A stretch of DNA of 23,944 nt from Chara braunii (lineage: Eukaryota; Streptophyta; Charophyceae; Charales; Characeae), in the NCBI GenBank assembly GCA_003427395.1, contig BFEA01000734.1:30615-54558 (forward strand). The letters are read 5' to 3'. The position numbers and the translations under genes are program-made. Positions 1 through 9,176 of the stretch are shown here, piece after piece. How positions within the stretch are numbered: position 1 is the stretch's first letter; each line of letters opens with the position of its first letter. A model generated the notes under the pieces. It was not told the origin of the DNA and searched no databases. It saw only the letters and a list, made by a program, of their open reading frames with translations.

Positions 1-64
1 GTATCCCTCACAACCTCGTTCTTTACCGTACAGATGCCGCATGTACCCAACCTACAGTTCACCC

Positions 65-123
<59 letters not shown>
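65..123. repeat. (AAT)n microsatellite
   Basis: Nearly pure AAT trinucleotide run of about 19 units, followed by an A-rich AAG/AAT tail. The same motif recurs at about 2650-2711, 22280-22400 and 23599-23707, so AAT expansion is a general property of this genome region and not tied to one element. No coding role is seen. Confidence 0.95.
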
Positions 124-126
<3 letters not shown>

Positions 127-504
127 GAAGAAGAATCAATAAATGCAAAGAGTAAAAAAAAAATCAAACAGCTGCATACACATGTGATTAGGTAGTTGTG
201 ACCTCGAATCAAGACATAATTGCTTTACGATTTTCATCAATTAAGAGCACAATAAAGCTCAAAGTGGCACTGTTGGAATAGTCTCATCATCGTTAACAAG
301 CCCAATGTCGACATCCTACCCCTGCGCTTGGCGCCCAAATCACTGATGGCTGATTCTATCCAGCCTATGTCTACAATGTCGAATGAAGACGATGACAACC
401 CCCCCAAGTATGAGCATATGGTGGCCAATGTCGCAATCATCAGCACCAGGCAAGCATTTCGTATTACTCACAGCTTCGACCCAACCCAGAGCTGCCACGT
501 GTAC

Positions 505-664
505 CCAACTCTCTCTCTTTTCCCTCTCCTCCTTCTCCATCTCCTCCCTCACCGTCTCCTTCTCTCCCCCTTCGATCTTTCCCCTCTCCTTCTCTCTCCC
601 TCTCTCCTCTTCGTTTTCAACTTCTTCTTCCTCTTTCTTCTCCTCCTCCTTCTCTCTCTTGTTT
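505..664. repeat. Polypyrimidine (C/T) low-complexity tract
   Basis: About 160 nt that are almost entirely C and T on the plus strand, with irregular CTC, TTC and TCC units. Open frames here on either strand (Glu/Lys/Arg-rich on the minus strand, Ser/Leu/Phe-rich on the plus strand) are explained by the base bias, so I do not call a gene. Positions 124-504 and 665-980 hold nothing else that I can support. Confidence 0.8.
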
Positions 665-979
665 CTCACCGTCGACTTCGTCTTCCTTTCTTTCCTGCAT
701 GCTAGCCCTTCCTCCTTCTTCATTACACATTTCCTCCTCTCCTCCAAAAGAAATTCTCACAGCCCCCCCCCTTTTCGGAAAACCACCGAGATCACCGCAA
801 TCCAGACACATCACTGGGCCATTCAATCGATAGGAACAACGTCGGTGTAAACAAGGGGCAACGACGTAATCAGCGCGAGCTGATGACTCGCGCTTACTAC
901 GCATTCCTCATTTTCAAGATTTATAATTTTACCAAACTATCCCCGGAAATAATTAACAATAGCTAATAACTCGTAATGA

Positions 980-1062
980 TAAACAATAAATAATAATAAT
1001 AATAAAAAAGGCAATAATAAAAAAAATAAAATAAAAAATATAATAGTAGTAATAGTGGCAGG
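980..1062. repeat. Imperfect AAT/AAAAT A-rich tract
   Basis: Stretch of AAT and A-rich words interrupted by single substitutions. It is probably an old microsatellite and is noncoding. Confidence 0.75.
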
Positions 1063-1194
1063 AATAAGTCATAGTAAAATATCCTACCTATGTTGACGGC
1101 CAAATTCACTCACGCCGGATTTCCTATCGAGGGAGGATCGTCCATTAGAAATCACATCTTTCACCCCCTCTATCTCTCTCGCACTCACACATAC

Positions 1195-1975
1195 ATACCC
1201 CCACACGTATAGTAGTGAATCTTGCGACGTCGTTGGAAGAGATTCGATCGATTTTGGCCCATCCTTTCGATGGAGCTCCGTGACGCCAGACTGCTACCAC
1301 ACACACACACATGTAAAGTAGTGAATCCTTCGACGTAGTAGCAGAAGTTTCAATCGATTCTTCTCATCCTATCGATGGCAAGAGCGTGTGGCCAAGCCCC
1401 GATCACACACACACACTTACATGTAGTAGGTACAATCCTATGTCCCGGCGGAAGATTTATTCAATTTTGCTCGTCTATCGATCCTAGCACCGTGAGGTCA
1501 GCCTTGGGGTTGGAGACTTACCTGTTTGTTGATGCATATGCAATCTCTCCCTCTCCCTCTCTCTTAGTCTGCAGATGCGGTAAACCAAGATGACGAGAGG
1601 GAGAGAAAGAGATGGCGAACTGAAAAAAAAAAAGAACTCCCTCTTCCTACTACATGCCAGATACTAACCCGTGTTGTCGGCGCTGTGCTGCGGATATCTC
1701 GGAGACATGCTGGAGTATCGGTACTGCGGGCAAGTACTTCTGGTCTCTGCCTACTCTCTCCCTCTCTCTCTTTCTCTCTCTCTATATCACAGATTGTCTC
1801 GTTAGTCCGCAGATGCTGAGAAGCCAGATAAGGAGAGGACGAAGAAGAGATGGAGGACTTAGAAGAGGAAGAAGAAGAACTCCGTCTCTCTTTTCAAACA
1901 CACACACACACGTATGTAGTACAAATGTGGTAGTGTATATCCCCACGTTGCAGGGATATATTTATTCAACTTCTA
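1195..1975. repeat. Degenerate composite repeat with CA and CT microsatellites
   Basis: A diverged unit recurs at about 1203, 1302, 1407 and 1900. Each copy starts with a CA run, followed by a GTA-GTAGT-like word. Copies 1 and 2 continue through GAATC-TTCGACGT and a CATCC-TATCGATGG-like word. A second module, a CT run followed by TAGTCYGCAGATG, occurs at about 1541-1580 and 1753-1815. Both copies of this module are followed by purine-rich sequence and GAACTCC. The region is a scrambled tandem duplication. I see no gene in it. Confidence 0.6.
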
Positions 1976-1976
1976 C

Positions 1977-2032
1977 GTATTTATTTATTCACTTATTTAT
2001 TTATTTGTTTGCTTATTTATTTATTTATTTGG
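1977..2032. repeat. (TTTA)n microsatellite
   Basis: Tetranucleotide TTTA run with a few substitutions (TTTG, TTCA). The roughly 600 nt after it (2033-2645) are pyrimidine- and CG-rich with open frames on both strands, but nothing in the translations looks like a protein family. Confidence 0.85.
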
Positions 2033-2649
2033 TCATCCTATTGATGAAAACACCGGGATCGGTTCTGAGGAAACGAGACTTACTCGTTCTTTCTCCCGCT
2101 CCCCGTTGCTGTTACCGTTGTCGTCGAGCCGTCGTCTCAGCTACCGTAGTCGTCTCTACAATGGACTGCCCACACGATCCGGTAGGTGCTCTCTTTTTCC
2201 CCCCCTCCTTCCAAATCTCTTCCTCTATCCTTCTTCGCATGACTCCTCTTCTCTGCTCCTTCCCCTTCTCTTCCTTCTTCCTCTCTCCTTCAACTACTCC
2301 TCTTGTTCGTACGCACTTCCCCCCTTCGTGCTTGATTGCACTTTCGCGCATTCGTCCGCTCGCATGCGTTGCTCGCTCGCACACTTGTATTCCTGATAGC
2401 GCTTGCAACCGTATTCGCGTTCGTCCGCGGCTTGCGTTTCTGTCTTCTTCCCCTCTTCCTTTTTTCGATTTCCTGTGCGCTGACCTGCTCGCATACCAAT
2501 TCACTGTCGTGTGCTGCTCGTCCGTGCGGGTCTCGATTCTGCTTCTGCGTGCGTCCATATGCTTTGGTCGTTCCTTGTTAGTTCTCCTAAGCCGAAGAGC
2601 CCGTCCTCCTAATCGGGGCAAGTTCAGTCCTTGTTTTCTCGTTAGGTAG

Positions 2650-2673
2650 GCAATAATAATAATGATAATAATA

Positions 2674-2710
<37 letters not shown>

Positions 2711-2711
2711 G
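2650..2711. repeat. (AAT)n microsatellite, interrupted
   Basis: AAT units broken by GAT and ATAT, about 60 nt. It is noncoding. The stretch 2712-2965 holds nothing further that I can support. Confidence 0.9.
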
Positions 2712-2974
2712 TAATATCTAAGCAATATGTGAATCTAATCGTGATAGTAGTAGGTATACAAAGACTAGGCCATTCATCTCCAAGGTTGGTTAGTTCGTTT
2801 CACCCCAACGCCCCACCAACCTCGCAAGCGCCCTGTGTCCGATGTATGCTCCCATAACTTTTGACAGCCTACTGACTTCTTCTTGACGAATCTAGCCATC
2901 ATCTTAGGCCGTATTCCTATTGGATGGTAAAAGGCAACTGTTTCAACGGACCCGATCTGGAACCGAAACTGTCG

Positions 2975-2996
2975 GGCTCCTGCTGTGTCAGGAGCC
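2975..2996. other. Perfect 8-bp hairpin
   Basis: GGCTCCTG and CAGGAGCC form a perfect inverted repeat around a 6-nt loop. It lies about 40 nt upstream of the tRNA-like B box at 3038 and may be part of the same SINE-like unit or a remnant of another element. Its function is unknown. Confidence 0.6.
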
Positions 2997-3108
2997 TAAA
3001 CTTTCAACCCCCTTACTACCCCTAAGGCGGAGGTCACGGGTTCGAGCCCCGCCAGCCTCCAGGCGGGCAGTACTAAAGGTTGGGCCGCCCTTGGCCCAAA
3101 AAAAAAAA
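2997..3108 (+). repeat. tRNA-derived SINE-like segment with A11 tail
   Basis: The word GGTCACGGGTTCGAGCC at about 3032-3048 contains a perfect RNA polymerase III B box (GGTTCGANNCC form) and reads like the B-box region of plant SINEs such as Au. The segment ends in a run of 11 A at 3098-3108, as expected for a retroposed copy. I could not find a convincing A box upstream, and the acceptor stem does not close, so this is a degraded or truncated SINE and not a tRNA gene. The left end is a guess. Confidence 0.45.
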
Positions 3109-3111
3109 GCC

Positions 3112-3181
3112 AGCCCGAAGTCAAGCGGGTTTGATCCACGAGACTTCGGCTTCTCAGTCCATACTCATACCTACTGGGCTA
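3112..3181 (-). repeat. tRNA-like (SINE head) segment, minus strand
   Basis: On the minus strand, TAGCCCAGTAGG (plus 3170-3181) fits the A-box consensus, and GGATCAAACCC (plus 3127-3137) is a diverged B box at a tRNA-like spacing. No closed cloverleaf is seen. It converges with the plus-strand SINE-like unit on the A11 run, so one may be inserted in or beside the other. An inverted repeat (GAAGTC with GACTTC) overlaps the segment. Confidence 0.4.
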
Positions 3182-3189
3182 GCTCCTAG

Positions 3190-4640
3190 TTCAGTTATAC
3201 TAAGAACTTTTCCCAATATAAGTGTAATGCGGCCTCCCCCTTTCTGGCTGCTACATTGCCTACAACCTCTCCTAGGGGGAGACTTAGATTATTGCTGCTG
3301 TCGTAACCCGTTACGGCAGTCTGGCTACCTTACCAGTTGCCCAAGCCGCATGGTTGGGTCCTTTAATAATTTCACCCTACGTCTTAGTCCACGGCAAGTA
3401 GCCTGGCCGCCCTGTTGACTTAATTCATTCGTCGTCAACATACGTTCCTAGCCATCGATAAACTTGGGGAGGAATCGTCGTCGCCCTCCTGCGAGACCCT
3501 TTCTGCTAGGTTAGTCTTCTGACCTTTGCGGTCGGAGGTCTAGCTAACCCTCTTTTAATCTATGCGCGGGTCAAGGCGCGCTTGGTTATTCAAATGTTTA
3601 TTCCACTAATCTCTACCGTCTCCGCGTTTGCCATGACAAGGCAGGCGAGCATTCGAAAAAATTTAACCACTGACTCTAGTTCGTGGGCGCCGTGTTTTGG
3701 CGCTTGTGCTGACAAAACTTTCTCGACCATAGCGGTCGAGGGTTTCGCCTCATTTCCCGTTGTTAGCCGTCTTCAGTCTGTCTGTTGGTGCCAACGTTGT
3801 GTCGACCATGAAATCATGAGCGGATACCCTTGTAAGGGTATCAACTCCGACAGTTTTCCCAGAACCCATTAAGCGACATCCCCGTCGCTGGGGAATCTAA
3901 ATGCAAAGAAAGGCCTTCTGACGCGACAAGTAGTCAAAATCCGATCCCCTGGATGAAGTTGCGGTTTTGAGACCCTCACTGTCCCCCTTGGTGCGTCCAT
4001 ACTGCCAGGATTTTAACCTGGCTCTCCCATATATTCAAAAATGACAATCCCCAAGAAGATTATTCCATATAAACCCAAGTAGGCATACTGGATCTGTACT
4101 ACAGTTGCGGAGGTCACCAAGGAAGACAATGATAGCTCTTCCCCCCAACTCTAGACTTTATTGCCAGGATCTCGTTGGGTGTCCGAGGAGTTAGGAATCA
4201 AAATCGAATCCCACTCTTTGGACGCGGGTCTTGACCTCAGTCAAATTTTACCGTCCTACCCAAAGTCTAATGTGAGGGGATCGACGACCTTGACTTCAAC
4301 CCACCACAGCCGGTTGATCAGGCCGAAACTGCGGCCCACCGCGTTGTTATTTTAGCGATGGTTCTCATATTGGTTACGCAATATCGGGTATAATTCTCCT
4401 ATCATTCTAGACCTGAGTCTTGATCCCGCCGATATCTACCTGAACTAATTCCATCACTAAGGAGGTCCCCCCTCAGGTTTCAGTTCTAGGCCGTAATCGG
4501 AAGGCCCGCTACCTGGTTACACTTGGTCAGCAGCCCACGCTGGGAGTTACATCCCAACGATGCCAATTTTCCACCATAGCCTTGGTAATTTCAAGTCATT
4601 CAGACTGATCGCCTAAAGTGGATGGACGATGATCATTTGA
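3190..4640. other. Unassigned region rich in short inverted repeats
   Basis: No open frame here looks like a protein. Many short stem-loops are visible: GTAAC-CCGTTAC near 3303, GACC-TTTGC-GGTC near 3520, CTCGACC-ATAGC-GGTCGAG near 3722, GATACCCT-TGTA-AGGGTATC near 3823 and GCCAGG-ATTTTAA-CCTGGC near 4002. The density of stems resembles the LTR block at 18477-20000, so it may be an old LTR or leader of a related element. I could not align the two by eye. Confidence 0.3.
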
Positions 4641-5535
4641 AATACATATAAAAAGCAATTTGACCAAAGAAATTCCCTCGTCAGTTTGGATGAATGAACC
4701 TCTTTGCAAGTATATATAAAAAATTTCACCAATAAGAATGATACATCATGATTGTCATATTGTCACTGAACGAGGGGCATCGTCAGAGCCACTTAGGGGT
4801 CGTGTCTCCCAGACCTCGATCACAGGCTGGATAGACACACGTCTCGGGGATCTTCAACCAACATGAAAGTCAACCAAAATATCCATAAAGAAAGTTTTAA
4901 AAGTATTTTTTTGACTCTTTGTCTCGCAGGATTGCTTAAACGCATCAAAATTTTTGGCTTTCTCATACCTCATTTTCAGGATCTTTTTCAAAAATAACCA
5001 TACAAGATAAAGCATGGAAACAACTGACCAACAATGTCAAAACACTTTGAGATTGTACATGTCACATTTCATGCTATCTTACTTAGGCGCTTTTCTGAGC
5101 ATCCTAGTTCAAGACTTGATAGTGCTGTTCGTACACAAATCCAAGATACACATCTCACAAAACAAGACCAAACACTGGACCGACTCAATTGTGAAAGTAA
5201 AAGTGTCTCTCGTCGGCATACCCCCATAAATAAATTTAGTAATATATGACTCAAGAGAAGGAAGACAAAAAAAACGGTCTCCCTCCTGAAAAAAAAAAAA
5301 AAAAAGTGATAGATGAAGTACGAGTCACATGCCTCTCTGTCCCTACTAAAGTACACATGCCGAGCTAACTCTATATCAAAGCAAAGATTTCAGAACTTGT
5401 TGCCTATTTTTCTATTGCTAAAGAACATCACTATGTCCCAAGAGGAGAGACTCTATCTATTTTACACTTCCTACCCATAGTGTATAAAGTCTTGCTAAGA
5501 AAAAGAAGCGTGAATCATAGAAGGTCAAGACACAT
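4641..5535. other. Unassigned noncoding-looking region with A17 run
   Basis: AT-richer sequence between the inverted-repeat region and the end of ORF3. It contains an A17 homopolymer at 5289-5305. Short open frames (up to about 95 codons) show no recognisable features. If the retroelement ends with the candidate polypurine tract at 5537, this region would be where its 3' LTR should begin, but no copy of the LTR next to the PBS is recognisable here. Confidence 0.35.
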
Positions 5536-5536
5536 A

Positions 5537-5546
5537 CTTTCCCCTT
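5537..5546 (-). promoter_or_regulatory. Candidate polypurine tract
   Basis: On the minus strand AAGGGGAAAG overlaps the TAA stop of ORF3 and is followed by TATGTGTC, giving a TG that could open a 3' LTR. Position and composition suit the plus-strand primer of an LTR element. No matching LTR end was found elsewhere in the window, so the assignment rests on position only. Confidence 0.3.
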
Positions 5547-5694
5547 AATCTACCATGCTAAGGTTCAACTGTCTATACAGTTGAGCCCTGAACCCGTCCT
5601 TGGCCTTCTTAACAACGTTCCCAACCCTGTCAATGAGCTTCTTGTTTTCATCTAACTTTACCAAACCCTTTTCCTCATCAAACTTAAACCCTGG

Positions 5695-5736
5695 GCATTC
5701 TTCCCTCAGATGCATCCCCTTCATGCAATACCAACA
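5695..5736 (-). other. CCHC zinc knuckle of ORF3
   Basis: The residues Cys-Trp-Tyr-Cys, four residues, His, four residues, Cys fit CX2CX4HX4C exactly. This is the canonical retroviral nucleocapsid knuckle and the main sign that ORF3 is a Gag-type protein. Confidence 0.85.
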
Positions 5737-6854
5737 CATTTTTCTGCCTTCACTTCTTGGCGTTTTGGCAGAATGATGTGGGAATGCCATCTCCTTCTCT
5801 CCACCTGCTTCCTCCATCTCAGAGCAAGGTCTATTTTTACTATCCCTGGATTCGTCTTCATTGGATGGCTTTGTAACAGTGTCTGTTGCCAGTAGCTCAA
5901 CCAGCTTGTTAGCAGAAGTCGGAATGCCAGTTGGCTGATCATTGTTCTCTTTTCTCGGCCCCAATACTTCTTTAACTGTTTCTTCTGAATTCTGTCCTGG
6001 TGCTTGAGGTACCCCTGCAAAACTCCTGATCTCAAACCCCAGTTCGCCGTTCCACTCAACAATTTTTGTAGGTGCCTCTGTTTCTTCTCGACTAACATTT
6101 TTTAGAAACTCTATCTCCCTTTCTTGCTTACTGACTTTCCCTTCCAGCTTGCCAACTTCCTTCTCCAACTTTTCTCGTTCAACCCTCTTTTTTTTCACTT
6201 CCTTGTTCTTACTATCCAGGGCAATGTTCAACGACTCCACTTGCTTCTTAAGCTCTTGCTGTTCTTCCCTTACCTTGCTCATTTAAGCCCTCATGCTTTC
6301 CACTTCTTTTCCTATCTTCTCCACCTGTGCATCCCTGCCTTCTTCCTTTTTTCTCAATCTCTGGATCTCTTTCAGAATTTCAGGGATGTGACTTGCTACC
6401 CCCTGAGTGAACAATTTTTCCTTCTCTTTTACCCTTTCTTGGAATTCTCTCATCGAGGCCTCCATCTTTCCATCCTTGTCATTCCCTCTCTGGCTCCTTC
6501 CTGCTCCTTCCAATTTCTCAACTATCTCGGCTCCCCTCTCAAGGAGCCACTCACAGTCATCCCGAAGCAACTCATGCAGCCGGATCAGCTTGTCAAGGTC
6601 TGACCGTAGCTTAGAGCCCCTGATTGATTCGATCAACAAGATCCTCTCAATTTTCTCACTCCAAGGGGCATCTGCAGATAATTCACCTTCCTTCATTGAT
6701 GCAACCATTCTGTTCCTCCATTCTTTATTTTCTTCCTCTCTCTTTTCCCTCTCTTCCTTGGTCATTCTCTTTGATCCTTGTTCCCTGAGAGGATTCTCAA
6801 AGGCTGTCATTTCAGTCTGTTTTTCTGTCTGATTCCTTTCCTCTTCCTTTTCTT

Positions 6855-7070
6855 CATTCTCCTTCGCGCCTCTTTTCTCCTCTGATACCTCCTCCACTTC
6901 CTTCTTCCCTTCTTTTCCACTCATCATATTCGATCCCTTCTCTCCTTCTTCTTCCCTCTCCTTCTTCTCTTTTGTGCCCTCTTTTGCTCTTGCTACCCCC
7001 TCCACTTCCTTCTTCCCTTCTTCTTCTCTCATCATGTCATGTTCCCTCTCTCCCTCTTCTTCTTCCTTGC
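6855..7070 (-). repeat. 108-nt in-frame tandem duplication inside ORF3
   Basis: Two adjacent 36-codon units share the pattern EEEGE...MM...EGKKEVE..; the matching ATCAT words lie at 6923 and 7031, exactly 108 nt apart. The repeat stays in frame and extends the charged linker between the gag-like repeats and the coiled coil. Confidence 0.7.
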
Positions 7071-7852
7071 TTTGCTTCTTTTTCCTGCCTCTTCTCTTTT
7101 CTTGAACTCTTGCGGTCCTTCTCGCTGATCCATCTCCCTTCTGAATTGTTGTCCTCTTTTTGTCAAGCACCTGTTTGAGGGATACATCATCCTCATCAAT
7201 CTCCTATCGAACTTTCCTCTCCATCCTGTCTCCTCTTCTCCCCATCCACAATCCTTGGTCCTGAAGTAACTGCCTTTTCTTTTGTCTCTGTACGGCCAGA
7301 GTGTAGGTTCTTCTAAACTTGACAAGAAACCCACCCCAGGTATCTGACTCCTCCTTGATCTTCCTCATACTCTCATATTCCCTCGGGTCCACTCTCGCCA
7401 TCACCTGCTCCAACTTTTCCTCTTCCTTCCACCCTTTCTTTTCAGCACACAGAGGGAGGCTGTCCTCAAAGTTCTCCACATTCGTTCCATCAAAGATGAT
7501 ATCATCCTCGATCTCGTCTCTCCTCAAGTCCCCATACTCAACCCACATCTCTGTCTTGAAAGTCATCCATCCTAGGCAGTCGGTGGTAATTTCCTCAACC
7601 TTTAACTGACACTCCCCCACACCATTCACCTTCATCAACATGGTCGGGGTGTCCCACTCTCTCTTGAATGCGTAGTCCTCGAACTCTCTTAGGAACAACC
7701 TCAAATTGTCCCCCTTCTTGTAGATCGGCATTCCATCTGCGTCCCTGGTTAATCGCCGTAATCCCTGTCGCCGTTCCTTACCAGAAGCTGACCTGGAAGG
7801 CCCCGCTACCCCTCCCTTCCATGTCATCGTCGCTCCTTTTACAGGATTAAGC

Positions 7853-7994
7853 CTGCACACAGAAAAAGAACGAGGAAAGTGGCAGGTGCAACAGGGTGTC
7901 AGCGGTCGGGTAACAATATGAAGTTCGCAAATTTTGCAATCACAAGAGGTTTTGAGGAGGATTGAATTGACTTATCTTTAGGTTATTGACTCAC
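7853..7994 (-). other. Candidate 142-nt intron between pol and ORF3
   Basis: On the minus strand GAG|GTGAGT, a near-perfect 5' splice site, sits in the last codons of pol (plus 7989-7994). The stretch CTCGTTCTTTTTCTGTGTGC followed by AG, a strong pyrimidine tract plus acceptor, ends at 7853. Splicing would remove the pol TAA and place the ORF3 ATG about 25 nt into the next exon. The join as it stands gives GAG-GCT-TAA, so it does not fuse pol to ORF3 in frame in this copy. Confidence 0.45.
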
Positions 7995-9176
7995 CTCATC
8001 TCTTGTCCTGAGTTTCTTCAACCGGGATCCAGAAACCCAATCTTCCCTCGGCGTTCCATCCATTTCCTCCAGCTCATATGCCCCATGATTCCCTTGACGT
8101 CGAACCTTATACGGCCCCAACCATCTCTTATCCAGCTTCCTTGACCATTGTTTCTCCAGGGATGAGTCATACAACAGTACCACGTCCCCAACTGCCAATG
8201 TTTCAGTTCGTACGCGAGGAAGCCGGTCTCATCTTTCCTTGTCTTTTCGCCGACTGTCAGCCACTTTCTTGGCTGCTTCCTAAACCCTTTCCTCTGTGAC
8301 ACTGACCTGTTTGACTCGGATGTCGAGTAACTCCTCAAGTGGCAGGTCGTTTTCAACCTCCTGTCTCCGCCAGGTTTTCAGGAAGGTTTCTATTGGAAAG
8401 GTGGCGTGTCTCCCATACCATAAGGTCGCAGGAGCATACCCCGTGGTTCTCCTAACCGTGATGTTTTCGACGAAGAATACTATCCGTAAGAACTTAGGCC
8501 ACAAGTTTGGTTTCCCTGCTGTCAATTTTGCCATTAAGTTCATGATGGTGCTGCGCCCTCTCTCTACCGGTGCGTTAGCCTGAGGATGGGCCCTGGTGGT
8601 GTACTTGGTGATTACTCCGAGATCATCCAATAACTCTTTAACCTCCCCACATGTGAACTCCGACCCTCTATCCATTGTGAATTCCACCACGAAAGGATAA
8701 TGAAGGTAATATTCTTTGATGCATTCGGCCAAGACTGCCCCAGTCTTGGTCCGGATGGCCTTTCCATTAACAAATCCCGTGAGGTTGTCTCTGACATCAA
8801 GGATGTAATTATACCCGCCAAGCCCCAGCGAAGTTGCTAACAAATCCAAGTGGACAACAACTCTCACTTCCTTGATATACCTCGGGTGAAGAGACTCTTT
8901 ATACCTGATCGACGATTTGACCTGGCATGACACGCATGACTCACAATACTTTCTAACCATCCCGTACATACCTTCCCAAAAGTAGAGTTCAGTCATTTTT
9001 TTTAGGGTAGCGGCAAAACCCCTGTGACCACCAACAAGTCCATCATAAAGGGCCGCTATGACATCAATCTGTTGATTTCTGCCACATATAACTCTCCTAG
9101 ATGGTCCTCTTTTATCCCTGATGAAGAGATGGCCACCCCTCACTACATAATGGTCCCTCATGCGGAAAGTTTTCAC
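7983..9176 (-). pseudogene. Integrase domain of pol (DD35E, GPY module)
   Basis: The frame encodes an HHCC-like zinc region, the catalytic core and a C-terminal GPY module. Counting from the first Met, the catalytic residues are D111, D169 and E205, with 35 residues between the last two, the standard DD35E signature. His51 and the pair Cys81/Cys84 of the zinc motif are present, but the expected first His is Tyr44 (codon TAT, one C-to-T change from CAT). After the core, LGPYKV matches the GPY/F module of Ty3/gypsy integrases. Stops TAG at 8280-8282 and TGA at 8229-8231 separate core from C-terminus, and a 1-nt frameshift near 9112-9180 separates the domain from RNase H. Integrase would insert the cDNA into the genome; this copy cannot make it whole. 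Confidence 0.85.

Larger units (their letters stand above)
5545..7827 (-). pseudogene. ORF3: Gag-like protein downstream of pol
   Basis: One reading frame runs from an ATG at 7827 to a TAA at 5545 (about 760 codons), broken only by TAG at 7204-7206 and TAA at 6283-6285. In order it shows two similar gag-like repeats (about residues 35-99 and 111-177, each opening with a DNLRLF or TNVENF word and closing around a conserved Trp), then a Lys/Glu-rich region with a 36-residue tandem duplication, a long predicted coiled coil, and a CCHC zinc knuckle (CX2CX4HX4C, plus 5695-5736) with about 46 residues after it. Zinc knuckles bind nucleic acid in Gag proteins, so I infer an RNA-binding, self-assembling accessory Gag. 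It lies where Athila-type elements carry an env-like ORF, but there is no signal peptide or membrane segment. The upstream ATG was chosen because the frame above it opens only with GTG and the candidate splice acceptor at 7853. Alternative: gag of a second, nested element. Confidence 0.65.

Noticed and set aside
340-747. 135-codon minus-strand open frame rich in Glu, Lys and Arg
   Set aside because: It is the complement of the C/T tract; the composition comes from the simple sequence and no domain is visible.
1654-2649. 331-codon plus-strand open frame
   Set aside because: It runs through CT, CA and TTTA microsatellites and reads as Ser/Leu/Phe-rich low complexity without any family feature; the overlapping minus-strand frame is equally open.
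3998-4025. tRNA gene on the minus strand (T-arm-like CCAGG-TTAAAAT-CCTGG)
   Set aside because: The T arm is perfect, but no matching acceptor 5' strand, D arm or anticodon arm lies upstream.
3190-4640. Possible organellar rRNA or group II intron fragment
   Set aside because: No conserved rRNA words and no domain V-like hairpin were found on either strand.
6407-6832. 141-codon plus-strand open frame opposite ORF3
   Set aside because: It is a shadow of the Lys/Glu-rich coiled-coil coding sequence on the other strand.
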